Origin: Chitinophagaceae bacterium
GTDB taxonomy: Bacteria > Bacteroidota > Bacteroidia > Chitinophagales > Chitinophagaceae
Assembly: GCA_016722465.1 (NCBI GenBank)
Contig: JADKJC010000013.1
Coordinates: 682,001-746,000 of the forward strand
Direction: 5' to 3'
Length of the DNA stretch: 64,000 nucleotides
The translations under genes were made by a program, and so were the position numbers. Every line of letters starts with the position of its first letter. The stretch's first letter is position 1. Positions 8,337 to 16,738 of this stretch are shown here, in pieces. The notes under the pieces are model-generated. The model did not search any database. It saw only the letters and a list, made by a program, of their open reading frames with translations, and had not been told where the DNA came from.

Positions 8337-9757
8337 TTAAATATTCTGTGCCAATACAATAGCTTGTTTCAATGCATTTAATTTATTGTTCACTTCCTGT
8401 AATTCACTTTCGGGTTTGCTTACCGAAACAATACCTGCACCTGCCTGGTAAATCAAGGTGTTGTTCTTTGCTAAAAATGTTCTTATCATGATGGCATGGT
8501 TACAACTGCCGTCAAAACCAATGGCACCAATAGCGCCGCCGTAATAACTACGGGCAGTTGATTCATATTCATCGATCAGCTGCATGGCTTTAAATTTTGG
8601 TGCACCGCTGAGGGTGCCTGCAGGAAAACTGACTGCCAGTAATTTAAATGGGTTACTCCCGGCTGTTACTTTACCCTTAACTTCACTCACCAGGTGTATC
8701 ACATGCGAATAGTAATTGATCTTTTTGTATTGGGTCACTTCTACCTGGTTGCACATACGGCTCAGGTCATTTCTTGCAAGGTCAACCAGCATCACATGTT
8801 CTGCATTTTCTTTTTCATCATGCTCTAACTGTATGGCCAGTGCTTTGTCTGTTTCGTCATCTCCGGTTCTTTTAAAAGTGCCGGCAATGGGGTGAACGAT
8901 GGCATTGCCATTGTTCACGATCAACTGGCTTTCGGGCGAGGACCCCATCAGTTTATAATCACCATAATCAAAATAAAACAAATAAGGGCTTGGATTAATG
9001 CTCCGCAATGCCCTGTATACATTGAACTCATCCCCGGTAAAGGATTGCTGAAACCTTCTGCTCAACACAATCTGGAATACATCTCCCCTGTTGCAGTTTG
9101 CAATTCCTTTCTTCACGATATCGATATATTGTTCATTGCTCAAATTAGAACTTTCTTCACCTTGGGCGCTGAATGGAAAAGTGGGTACATCCCTGCTCCT
9201 GATCAAACTCTCCACTGCCTGCAGTTCACTTTCTACACCTGCCACCTCATTCTCACAAATAAATAATTCGTCTTTAAAATGATTGATGATGATGACATAT
9301 TGGTAGAGGCGGTAACGCATTAAGGGGATCGATGGTTGGTCGTTGGTTTTTGGCCGTTGGCGGTTGGTTAGTTTGATTGTGTCGAAGAACTGCACTGCAT
9401 CGTAGGTTGTATAACCAAACAAACCCTGTGCTGCTGTTACTGGTTTTTCCGCAGGTTTTACATCAAAGCGCTGCATGAAATCCCATAATAATTGCGGTAC
9501 CACGGGGTTTTTATGCTGATCTTCTCTGCATTTTGCCCAGGCAGTTTAAATTCAATGATCTCCTTGTCTCTTATTTCAATACCGGCAATGGCATTGATAC
9601 CGATAAAAGAATAACTGTTATCGTTGGCATGAAAGTCAGCACTCTCCAGCAGGATGGTATCCCTGAAACGATCCCTTAACCGCAGGTAAATACCTACCGG
9701 TGAATACACATCTGCAAGCAGCTTTTTGAACGTTGTTTGAATTATTATTTTTTTCAT
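8337..9757 (-). CDS. trpE: Anthranilate synthase component I (one-base frameshift)
   Basis: Converts chorismate to anthranilate with TrpG and is normally feedback-inhibited by tryptophan. The start is set at MKKIIIQTTFKK, 15 codon positions after the attenuator hairpin. The first part contains LLESADFHANDNSYSFIGI, close to the LLES tryptophan-binding motif. The catalytic part carries FQIVLSRRF, HPIAGTFKRTGDD, LVDLARNDLSRM, FPAGTLSGAPKFKAM and YQAGAGIVSVS. The frame breaks in T5 at 9508-9512; adding a base joins SIKN to PVVPQLLWDFMQRFD and gives 473 aa, the usual length. Confidence 0.95.
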
Positions 9758-9776
9758 AATTATGGATGCCATTAAA

Positions 9777-9802
9777 AAGCCCCGGCACTGGTGCCGGGGC
9801 TT
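9777..9802 (-). terminator. trp attenuator: intrinsic terminator just upstream of trpE
   Basis: On the minus strand this is AAGCCCCGGCAC-CA-GTGCCGGGGCTT, a perfect GC-rich inverted repeat, followed directly by TTTTT and then the trpE start region. It lies after a short ORF with three Trp codons (9842-9895). Its 5' arm CGGCACCA is exactly complementary to TGGTGCCG at ~9837-9844, which provides an antiterminator pairing. Confidence 0.85.
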
Positions 9803-9841
9803 AATATTTTATAACGAATTATAAACAGCATAGCGGCACCA

Positions 9842-9895
9842 TCAGTAAACTGACTGCCACCACCAACTGTTTGTATTTGTAATCTGTAATTTCAT
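9842..9895 (-). CDS. trpL: trp operon leader peptide with three tandem Trp codons
   Basis: The 17-codon ORF encodes MKLQITNTNSWWWQSVY and stops at TGA. The TGG TGG TGG run is at 9857-9865. Immediately after it the RNA can fold GGCA-G-TCAGT-TT-ACTGA-TGG-TGCC (region 1:2), which hides the TGGTGCC segment that would otherwise pair with the terminator's 5' arm. This is the classical ribosome-mediated attenuation layout: stalling at Trp codons frees region 2, forms the antiterminator and allows transcription of trpE onward. The function is inferred from the architecture, which is unusually clean. Confidence 0.85.
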   Translation of the reverse strand: MKLQITNTNSWWWQSVY

Positions 9896-9964
9896 TTGTT
9901 ATTGCAAATATGTGGCAGAATTGATTAATAAAAAAACTTTTTTCTAAATTGTATAAAATTGAAC

Positions 9965-10212
9965 CATGGATATACAACAGCCGAAATGACCTATTCCATG
10001 GCAGGCGATGCATTGATGATCATTGACTATACGGAAGTGCCGGAAAGATTAAGAGGGCAGCAGGTGGCTGCCAGGCAGTAAAACATGCCGTGGACTTTGC
10101 CAGAGAAAAACAAATGAAAATAATGCCGCTCTGCCCTTTTGCCAAATCGGTAGTTGATAAAAATAACGATGTACTGAGAGGCGCTTGGTTTATGCATACT
10201 TTTGTATTTTAA
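9965..10212 (+). pseudogene. YjdJ-type GNAT N-acetyltransferase, truncated and/or frameshifted
   Basis: Two frames together encode AEMTYSMAGDALMIIDYTEV and PERLRGQ, then AVKHAVDFAREKQMKIMPLC and PFAKSVVDKN, the conserved core of small (~90-aa) YjdJ-like acetyltransferases. The frame changes near 10060-10075. About 20 N-terminal residues lack a recognisable counterpart upstream, where the trp leader promoter region lies on the other strand. Either a sequencing indel plus a missed start, or a true remnant, would explain it; the gene ends 11 bp before the next gene's ATG. Confidence 0.5.
10197..10204 (+). promoter_or_regulatory. Possible Bacteroidota -7 element (TAnnTTTG)
   Basis: TACTTTTG matches the TAnnTTTG element of Bacteroidota primary-sigma promoters and lies 18 bp before the ATG at 10223. 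No convincing -33 TTTG is visible at the expected spacing, so this is tentative. Confidence 0.3.
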
Positions 10213-10222
10213 AAATACACTT

Positions 10223-10852
10223 ATGAAACTGATAATATTTGGCGCTACCGGCATGATGGGAAAAGAACTGGTAAAACAGGCACTCTATAATGGCCATATA
10301 GTAAAAGCCTATGGAAGAAATGTTTTTACAGAAGATATGCCGAAAGATGATAACCTGGAACTGGTGCAAGGCGCCTTGTTTGATGAAGGCCAGGTATACC
10401 ATGCCATCAAAGGTTGTGATGCGGTGCTCTCTGCATTGGGAGGTGCTTATGATGGTACCGATAAAACCAGAAGCCTGGGTATGAAGAACATTGTACTGCA
10501 GATGAAAAAAGCAGGTGTAAAAAGGATTGTGGCTGTTGGTGGCATGGGATTGCTTGACAATGAAGTTGGCAAACTTATTATGGAGGAGGATGATTTTCCT
10601 CCTGCACTGGCAGCCGTAACACAGGAGCATTTTAAAGCCTACCAGTTTTTAAAAGACAGCGGACTGGACTGGACATTTGTTTGTCCGCCAACTATTACCG
10701 AAGGCGAACCAACCGGCGTTTTTCAAACAGAGGCCGATCTGTTACCTGAAAGCAACAACAATAAAATCAGCAGCGGTGACCTTGCTTTGTTTATGCTAAA
10801 AGAACTCGATCAGCATCAGTATGGTCAGCACAGGGTTGGTATTTCGGCTTAA
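10223..10852 (+). CDS. NAD(P)-binding Rossmann protein (atypical SDR, NmrA/YwnB-like)
   Basis: The start MKLIIFGATGMMGKELVKQA opens with a glycine-rich nucleotide-binding motif (GATGMMG). Downstream features are VLSALGGAYDGTDKTRS, MKKAGVKRIVAVGGMG and LDWTFVCPPTITEG, matching atypical SDRs of the NAD(P)H-binding type that often lack the YxxxK catalytic pair. The product is 209 aa, soluble and cytoplasmic. The substrate is unknown; flavin reductase- or epimerase-like roles are both known for this fold. An upstream TTG at 10202 is unlikely to be the start. Confidence 0.85.
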   Translation: MKLIIFGATGMMGKELVKQALYNGHIVKAYGRNVFTEDMPKDDNLELVQGALFDEGQVYHAIKGCDAVLSALGGAYDGTDKTRSLGMKNIVLQMKKAGVKRIVAVGGMGLLDNEVGKLIMEEDDFPPALAAVTQEHFKAYQFLKDSGLDWTFVCPPTITEGEPTGVFQTEADLLPESNNNKISSGDLALFMLKELDQHQYGQHRVGISA

Positions 10853-10929
10853 ATACAAGATTTAACAGAATAAAAAAGAATACGGCTCAGCATGGCATAC
10901 TATTTTCTTTTTAAAGGAAAAATTAATTG

Positions 10930-11324
10930 ATGAAGCATTTATTATTTCTTTTTTTGCTGATTACTTCTCTTGCTGCAAATGCACAAAAGATCGACAGTAT
11001 TTATGTAAACCTTTATACCGATAGTTTAAAAAAGGAACATACAATTATATCAATATAGACGGGCTTCTGGCAAACGGCCGTTACCTTCCTTTAGACAGTA
11101 TGCATCTTCGGTTTGAATCATCTGCCGGAAAATTCTCCGGCAACAGCCTGTGGGTGGATAATAATTTTGCAGCAGATAAAATCACCATCAAAGTAACACT
11201 CAAACAAAACCCGGCTTTGCATAAAGAGTTTGACATGTACATCAAACGAAAACCAGACGGTCCGCTGAAAACCGTTGATCAATTAATGAGTGAAATAAAA
11301 GAAAGAAAAAAGAAGCGGAACTAA
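10930..11324 (+). CDS. Secreted protein of unknown function (one-base frameshift)
   Basis: A signal peptide MKHLLFLFLLITSLAANAQ leads into a ~110-aa domain that begins KIDSIYVNLYTDSLKK and ends in a lysine/arginine-rich tail. The frame breaks in A6 at 11028-11033; one extra A gives KKGTYNYINIDGLLANGRYL and a continuous 131-aa product. I do not recognise the family; the architecture suggests a small periplasmic protein. It is followed by a strong hairpin at 11344-11372. Confidence 0.6.
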
Positions 11325-11343
11325 GCTGATGCTTCCATCAAAT

Positions 11344-11372
11344 AACAAGCTCCGGTATCTCCGGAGCTTGTT
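11344..11372. terminator. Bidirectional intrinsic terminator
   Basis: Perfect 12-bp stem AACAAGCTCCGG / CCGGAGCTTGTT with a 5-nt loop, located between convergent genes ending at 11324 (+) and 11380 (-). It has T-rich sequence on the plus side. Confidence 0.8.
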
Positions 11373-11379
11373 TATGGTA

Positions 11380-11760
11380 TTAATATGTAAGATCACTGAA
11401 GTGAAGCTTTGCAACAATGATCAGCCCAATTGTCCAAAGCACTAACCCAATCATGATAAACTGCCAGTAATCTTTCCATTTCCGCTTTTCACCCTTGGCA
11501 AGCAAATAACCGGAAATAATGGAATGGATTACCCAGAAAAAAGGCACCAAAATAAGCAATACCTTATACCTGATATTTAGGGGTTCCTGTTTACCAGAAA
11601 TAAAACTACTGTCATGCACCGCAATTATTTCCTGCACTTCCTCAATAGAAAGCCCTCGCCTTGTAAATTCATCATTGGCAGCAGCCCTGATATTGGCATC
11701 CAGTTGCTGATGCTGGATGATATCATACAACTGCTGGCTGGTAAGTTTGGATGCATCCAT
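11380..11760 (-). CDS. Small integral membrane protein of unknown function
   Basis: The 126-aa product has a soluble, helical N-terminal half (MDASKLTSQQLYDIIQHQQL, then AANDEFTRRGLSIEEVQEII) and two transmembrane segments (about residues 68-88, VLLILVPFFWVIHSIISGYL, and 99-120, FIMIGLVLWTIGLIIVAKL). No family is recognised. It lies 17 bp downstream of the transaldolase stop-to-start order on the same strand and could be co-transcribed with it. Confidence 0.7.
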   Translation of the reverse strand: MDASKLTSQQLYDIIQHQQLDANIRAAANDEFTRRGLSIEEVQEIIAVHDSSFISGKQEPLNIRYKVLLILVPFFWVIHSIISGYLLAKGEKRKWKDYWQFIMIGLVLWTIGLIIVAKLHFSDLTY

Positions 11761-11777
11761 CTGGCAGGAGCATTTAC

Positions 11778-12430
11778 TTATGCAAACTTCTTGGCGTCTT
11801 CCAAAAACTTGGCAAGGCCAATATCAGTCAATGGATGTTTCAATAATCCCATAATTGGTTCCAGCGGGCAGGTACATACATCTGCTCCGGCTTCTGCACA
11901 TTTAATGATATGATTTGGATTGCGAATAGAAGCTGCCAGTATCTGCGTTTTATATCCCTGTATAGAATAAATCTGGCGAAGCTGGTGTATCAGTTCCATA
12001 CCATCCCAGCCACTGTCATCAATACGGCCAATAAAAGGCGACACATAAGTAGCGCCTGCTTTTGCAGCCAGTATAGCCTGGCCAGCAGAAAATACCAGGG
12101 TACAGTTTGTTTTAATGCCGTTATCGGTAAACCATTTTAATGCTTTGATGCCATCTTTAATCATCGGAACTTTTACCACAATGTTTGGATGTATGGCAGC
12201 CAGTTTTTTCCTTCTGCAACAATGCCGTCAAAATCGGTAGAAATTACTTCGGCGCTGATATCACCATCCACCATTTCACAAATGGTTTTGTAGTGGTTAT
12301 TCACAGCTTCAGTTCCTTTAATGCCTTCTTTAGCCATCAGTGAAGGGTTGGTGGTAACACCATCCAGTATACCAAGATCATTTGCTTCTTTTATCTGTGC
12401 CAGGTTGGCTGTATCTATAAAAAATTTCAT
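11778..12430 (-). CDS. Transaldolase / fructose-6-phosphate aldolase family (one-base frameshift)
   Basis: Small (217-aa) TalB/FSA-type enzyme that transfers dihydroxyacetone units in the non-oxidative pentose phosphate pathway or cleaves fructose-6-phosphate. Starts [20 protein letters not shown]; the family motif [13 protein letters not shown] is followed by the Schiff-base Lys in [12 protein letters not shown] and then [14 protein letters not shown]. The frame breaks in T6 at 12204-12209; adding one base joins VAEGKK to [13 protein letters not shown]. Transaldolase and F6P aldolase cannot be separated by eye at this level. Confidence 0.93.
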
Positions 12431-12579
12431 TGTCTTATCTCCGCCACAGGCGAAGGACTGTTTTAATGTTTACAATTGTGTTGATGCGGCAAAAATAAAA
12501 TAAATGAAAGACTAAGTAGTAAATAATTTAAAGTCAATGCCGGAGTTAATTGCAACAGACGCCCGTTGGTTCGTGGGCA

Positions 12580-12684
12580 AAAAAAATCGGCAAGTTACTT
12601 ACATCGCACCGCTCAACCATCTACCCTTGCTACCTTCCGGTCCTGGGGGAGTTCAACAGGAGCTGGCCGTATAAGACTTGCCGG
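12580..12684 (-). ncRNA. ffs: Bacterial small signal recognition particle RNA (4.5S)
   Basis: On the minus strand the transcript starts near GCCGGCAAGTC and ends AACTTGCCGA followed by T8 (12579-12586), so the two ends pair through CGGCAAGT/ACTTGCCG. The diagnostic apical domain CCAGGACCGGAAGGTAGCA contains the GGAAG tetraloop and the asymmetric AGCA loop bound by Ffh. Length ~100 nt is typical of small SRP RNAs. Confidence 0.92.
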
Positions 12685-12784
12685 CCGCAAATATAGGAGG
12701 ATAAATTGAAAGCGGAAAAAATGATCCGTTCTTTCAATGATTATTTCTTTCTCGTTTATTCCTAACCTGTAACAGCTACCGTCA

Positions 12785-13318
12785 TTACAGGCTTTCAGCA
12801 AATGGCGCCCTGCCTCTTTCGTACAGCAATCTTACCATACCGGGTATTACATGCCGGAACGCATGCGGAATACGGATATCAAATTCCTGGCTGCCTGCAT
12901 TCACAATTACTTTGGTGAGGTCTACCTGCATAATCTTTTTCCAGGTGGCTTCATCCAGGTAACAATTGGCAGCAATCGTACTGTTGACTGATACTGTTTT
13001 GGAGGGCTGCTGATCGGGCAGGCTCGCTGTAGTGCCATCTGCAAAATTTAATACGATCATACTGCCTTTTTCAATAGTGGTAGTTGTGGTGACAGGGATA
13101 GAAAAATACAACGAAAAAATTGTGTCTGCCCGGTTACTACATTCGGAAACACCAAAAAATGCGGAGGCGGTAATGCCTTCCTTATGGCTGATCTGCTGGC
13201 TGTTGGTTTGGATGAAACGCTGGTTGTCATCTTTAAAAAAATCATCGGATTGGATAAGTTGCTGTGCCGTTGCATGTGTTAAACACAGCATGACAAGGCT
13301 GAATAACAGGTATTTCAT
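12785..13318 (-). CDS. Secreted protein of unknown function
   Basis: Start chosen at MKYLLFSLVMLCLTHATAQQ, a good signal peptide; a longer frame to 13384 adds an implausible extension. The mature ~158-aa protein contains SDDFFKDDNQRFIQTNSQQI and a beta-rich region including VVLNFADGT-like sequence and ends in an Arg-rich tail (RLLYERGRAPFAESL). No recognised domain. It is isolated on the minus strand, upstream of the SRP RNA. Confidence 0.65.
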   Translation of the reverse strand: MKYLLFSLVMLCLTHATAQQLIQSDDFFKDDNQRFIQTNSQQISHKEGITASAFFGVSECSNRADTIFSLYFSIPVTTTTTIEKGSMIVLNFADGTTASLPDQQPSKTVSVNSTIAANCYLDEATWKKIMQVDLTKVIVNAGSQEFDIRIPHAFRHVIPGMVRLLYERGRAPFAESL

Positions 13319-13664
13319 AACATTAAAATTTGAATGATGAAGCAGGGCATGCCTGCAGGGTGGTATGGGACTGATATTTTTCATAAAGAGAGTGAATAAT
13401 TACAAAAGCAGGAATGTAAATGCTTCGCTTTACCCATCTTTATTGACGACACAAAATTACGACAGCCATTGCCGGTTGAAATGATGATATGCAGACTGCC
13501 TGATGATATTAATCACTCTTTCAATGCTGTTACCAGTGCTTTTCATGCATCCCTTCAAACAACACAGAGTAAAAGACAGACTAACAGTTAAATATTGCCC
13601 ACAATAGGCCCTGACCTAAAAACCAGTATTGCTTTTTTAATATCCATTAGTAACAGAAACAGCC

Positions 13665-13672
13665 TATTTTTG
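13665..13672 (+). promoter_or_regulatory. Possible -7 element upstream of polysaccharide-lyase-like gene
   Basis: TATTTTTG matches TAnnTTTG and lies 18 bp before the ATG at 13691. The -33 element is not evident. Confidence 0.3.
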
Positions 13673-13690
13673 ACATCCTGAACCTGTTGA

Positions 13691-14487
13691 ATGAAAAAAA
13701 TAATTTACCCTCTTTTCTTCTTTACGGTATTGTCTGCAAAAGCACAAATAGTAGTGCATGCCGGCTGGGAAACAGGCGATGTTTATCAAACCGTTTTTTC
13801 CCACGGCAGTATCTGCAGCCCCTGGGGTGCCACTGTCTCAGATAGTGTTGCCAGAAGGGGGAAACATTCTGTACGGTTTGAGCTGAATGCATCGGATACC
13901 ATTTGCGGTTATTCCAAAAGAGCAGAACTCACCATCCCTACCTCCCCGGACAGGCAGGACATTGTATGGTATGCCTGGAGCGAACTGCTGCCAGAAGATT
14001 ATGCTTATGACACACACAACGAACTGCATTTCCAGCTGCACCATGTAAGTAAGTATGGCCCACCGCTCATAGGGCTTTGGATTACCAAAGACCGCTGGAA
14101 ACTGGTGCACACTTTTGATACCGCAGATATTAAAAACGAAAAACACACGATCAGGCAATACGATCTTGGCCCGGTTTCAAAAGGTAAATGGGTAGACTGG
14201 GCTTTATACACCAATTTTAAACTCGATTCCACAGGAAATATTAGGCTGTGGCGCAATGGCGAACTGCTGCTTAACGTTGACGGAGCCAATTTTAACCGGG
14301 AAGACGGGCTGCCACAAAAAAGCCCTTATCTTAAATTTGGTATTTATAAATGGCCCTGGAAGGATTATGCCGGCCCTTTAACCCCGATAAAAGAGTGGTA
14401 TATTTTGATGAAGTGAAAACGGGCAAAGAAGGCTCGGCGATAGATGATTTTATTATAAAAGAAGAAGAAGACAAAAGCGATCAGTGA
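13691..14487 (+). CDS. Polysaccharide lyase-like secreted protein (one-base frameshift)
   Basis: After a signal peptide (MKKIIYPLFFFTVLSAKAQ), the ~245-aa domain shows the jelly-roll lyase pattern: HAGWETGD, ARRGKHSVRFEL, KRAELTIP, HNELHFQLHH, then WVDWALYTNFKLDSTGNIRL, followed by LWRNGELLL and YLKFGIYKWPW. This corresponds to the Polysacc_lyase (heparin/alginate lyase-like, pfam14099) family, which beta-eliminates uronic-acid glycans. The frame breaks in C4 at 14382-14385; one extra C gives PDKRVVYFDEVKTGKEG and a 265-aa product ending at 14487. The substrate is unknown. Confidence 0.75.
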
Positions 14488-14741
14488 TGTTAAATAAAGT
14501 ATTTGCATGGTCTATCAACACACTCTGTGTAAGCTATTTGCTCTGGAAAATTGCTGCCATCAACAGTGACAAAGCAGTGTTGTTATTTTTTGCCTACTAC
14601 CCTGTCATCCTGTTTTTAAACCTGGCAACCTGGTTTGCCCTTTGGGTATTTGGCAATAAAACATACAGGGTTTATCAATTTACCAGCATCGCCCTTTTAT
14701 TGCTGGCAGTACCGCTGTGCTGGATAGCCGGCAGCCTGTAG
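14487..14741 (+). CDS. Small membrane protein of unknown function
   Basis: The 84-aa product starts at an ATG that overlaps the TGA of the preceding gene by one base (TGATG), suggesting translational coupling. It contains three probable transmembrane helices (about residues 5-22, 29-51 and 57-82). No family recognised. Confidence 0.65.
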   Translation: MLNKVFAWSINTLCVSYLLWKIAAINSDKAVLLFFAYYPVILFLNLATWFALWVFGNKTYRVYQFTSIALLLLAVPLCWIAGSL

Positions 14742-14860
14742 TTGCTACTGCTTATCATAATAAGTAAGCTGGCATTGCATTAAAAAGCATTTTACAGAAA
14801 GCGGGTATCAAAACAATTCAGTAGTTTCACTACGGCAAAGCACTTTTATCAATAATACCT

Positions 14861-15142
14861 ATGCTTCCGTCGCTGGTAAAGTACATCAAAGACATTTCAC
14901 CTACTAAAATAGGCATGATAGCAGTGCTGGCCATTGTAATACTCCTGCCTTTTTTGGTGGATACCCTGTTGCTGGCCACCGGTTCACAGATCCTGGCAGA
15001 TTTCTCGTTTACCCTCTTTATCTTGAAAGGATTCCGCATGATCGCTGTTGGTTTTATTATTTATCATGCCTGTTACTATATCATCAGTTCCATCTATCAG
15101 TCATTCAAAAAGAAACAGGATAAAGAGCAATCAATTAATTGA
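14861..15142 (+). CDS. Small membrane protein of unknown function
   Basis: The 93-aa product has two or three hydrophobic helices (IGMIAVLAIVILLPFLVDTL and FRMIAVGFIIYHACYYIIS) and a basic tail KKKQDKEQSIN. No recognised domain. It is on the same strand as the preceding gene, 119 bp downstream. Confidence 0.6.
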   Translation: MLPSLVKYIKDISPTKIGMIAVLAIVILLPFLVDTLLLATGSQILADFSFTLFILKGFRMIAVGFIIYHACYYIISSIYQSFKKKQDKEQSIN

Positions 15143-15193
15143 TCCTTATCCTGCTATGATAACAGACTCATTTTTAAATGATGTCGTTACCCG

Positions 15194-15604
15194 TCAATTC
15201 TTTTTTGCTGTAAGCACTCCTATCACTGCACCCGTAACGGCACATATCACCGTAAAGGCGATCACGTCTGCCGCCATCCCCTTTTTACTGATTACGATGG
15301 TGGTGCCGTACATCATACAGTCTGAAGCAACACCCATTAAGAAACCAACGAGGGCTCCTGTTGTAAGCCCTCCACCTAATGAGTTGCTGTTACTCTTTAA
15401 TAGTATATAGGTGAGTAATAAAGCCTGTGCCACATGGCCAAGACCAAGAAATACAAAGTTGATCTCCGTTCTGCCCACCAGGCCAATTGCTCCGGGATTG
15501 TGCCCCATAAAATTGCGGAGCAGGTAGCCATATACAAGCCATCCCAATAAAAAGAATACTACTGCACCGGCAATCGTACCGATCGTTAATTTTTTAATGT
15601 CCAT
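15194..15604 (-). CDS. Four-helix membrane protein of unknown function
   Basis: The 136-aa product begins MDIKKLTIGTIAGAVVFFLL and has four glycine-rich transmembrane helices spanning most of its length, including GHVAQALLLTYILL and VIAFTVICAVTGAVIGVLTA. It is reminiscent of DUF1761-like small membrane proteins, but I cannot confirm the family. Confidence 0.7.
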   Translation of the reverse strand: MDIKKLTIGTIAGAVVFFLLGWLVYGYLLRNFMGHNPGAIGLVGRTEINFVFLGLGHVAQALLLTYILLKSNSNSLGGGLTTGALVGFLMGVASDCMMYGTTIVISKKGMAADVIAFTVICAVTGAVIGVLTAKKN

Positions 15605-16229
15605 CTGGTTTAAAGTTTTAGGTTTAGAGATATTTCTTAATACAAGATAAATATTCAGTTGGCATTTTGCAAGTATTCCTAATAACTGGTGAATAAATGA
15701 GGCTCAGCCTTATCTATCTTTTGTCATTACCACAAAAAGAAACAACCTGATAGCTATCGGCCAGGCAGGAAGGAAATACAGCCGCTTCCTGCCATATAGC
15801 TCTACGCATCTTTTGCACTACTGTGGTTTTATGACGTTGATCTTTATTGTGCTCCTTTGCAGCATACAATTTTTCATAATATCGTATAGTGAGCCCATTT
15901 TAGTTTAAGTGACTTTTATATGCAATAGCACTTAAATCATGTTACGCACTCTCTTACCAGTTACCGGGATAGGCGCCTTTTTGGGTTCGGTTCCGCCGAA
16001 GGCTGGATTCAAAAAATGCAAAGCGAATTTTTTGAAAGAAGCAAAAACAGTTCCGCCATCGCCAGTACCGGCTGTGGAGGCAATATCATTGTTTCACAAA
16101 CCCTGGTAATTATGTAATTGACACTGGCCGTACTAATATCAAAATATACCAGTTAAACAGGTTTACGGACTGATGTATCCGATCATCCCTAATTCATTTA
16201 ATTCTTATCAATTTGCGTAGAAATGAAAT
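15605..16229. other. Intergenic region, no gene supported
   Basis: About 625 bp with no convincing gene. A 33-codon reading frame (16017-16118) is present but has no signal or homology that I can recognise. The sequence includes an imperfect palindrome near 15975-16035. Confidence 0.5.
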
Positions 16230-16256
16230 AAAAAAAGCACCCCTCAACGGAGTGCC
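16230..16256 (-). terminator. Intrinsic terminator of the minus-strand pair 20848-16287
   Basis: Minus-strand stem GCACTCC / GGGGTGC (loop GTTGA) followed by T7, 31 bp after the stop of the small C-terminal-anchor protein. Confidence 0.75.
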
Positions 16257-16286
16257 TTTCTATAAACCCTTAAAAAAACGGTCTGA

Positions 16287-16721
16287 TTATTTTTGAACCT
16301 GTACTGCTTTCAGTCTCATTTTTTTTCTAACTACAGTAAATGCAAACACTACAGCAGCCACTAAAAAAGCCAGGTTCATATTGTCATCAAAAGGAACATC
16401 TGGGTTACCGCCGGGGCCACCTGCTGTAGTAACCGGGCCACGGGCCAGTGTGCCGCCACCTGGTCCTAACCGGGGGTCGGTAGCAGGCCTGGCTGGAGTT
16501 GGATTGCTGTTATCCCTTGTGCCAATGGTAGCACCGGCACTGTTTTGCCAGGGGCCCGAACTGGTAGAGGGAGCTTCCACTTCTATATCCTGTGCATCAG
16601 CTTCCTGTTCCTGGCTGTAAGCTGCTACGGGCAATGCCAGTATACCGGCTAAGGTAATGGCTAGCACTCTGCCTGTTACAATTTTGGTTACATCCTTTAT
16701 AAACATATTCGTTGCTTTCAT
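16287..16721 (-). CDS. Secreted protein with PID-CTERM-like C-terminal sorting tail
   Basis: The 144-aa protein has a signal peptide (cleavage near LPVAAYSQEQ), a Pro/Gly-rich low-complexity middle (LGPGGGTLARGPVTTAGGPG), and a C-terminal tripartite signal: the motif PFDDN, a hydrophobic helix MNLAFLVAAVVFAFTVV and a basic end RKKMRLKAVQVQK. This resembles the PID-CTERM class of exosortase-like sorting signals in Bacteroidota, with Phe in place of Ile. It follows the T9SS adhesin by 17 bp on the same strand, so co-expression is likely. The biological function is unknown. Confidence 0.65.
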   Translation of the reverse strand: MKATNMFIKDVTKIVTGRVLAITLAGILALPVAAYSQEQEADAQDIEVEAPSTSSGPWQNSAGATIGTRDNSNPTPARPATDPRLGPGGGTLARGPVTTAGGPGGNPDVPFDDNMNLAFLVAAVVFAFTVVRKKMRLKAVQVQK

Positions 16722-16738
16722 TTGAATAGTATGTAGTA

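Noticed and set aside
9819..10013. A 64-codon minus-strand frame across the trp leader region
   Set aside because: It overlaps the attenuator and leader peptide in another frame, and has no recognisable features; the leader-peptide interpretation accounts for the conserved-looking elements.
16017..16118. A 33-codon frame in the 15.6-16.2 kb gap
   Set aside because: No start-site support, signal, motif or composition to distinguish it from chance.
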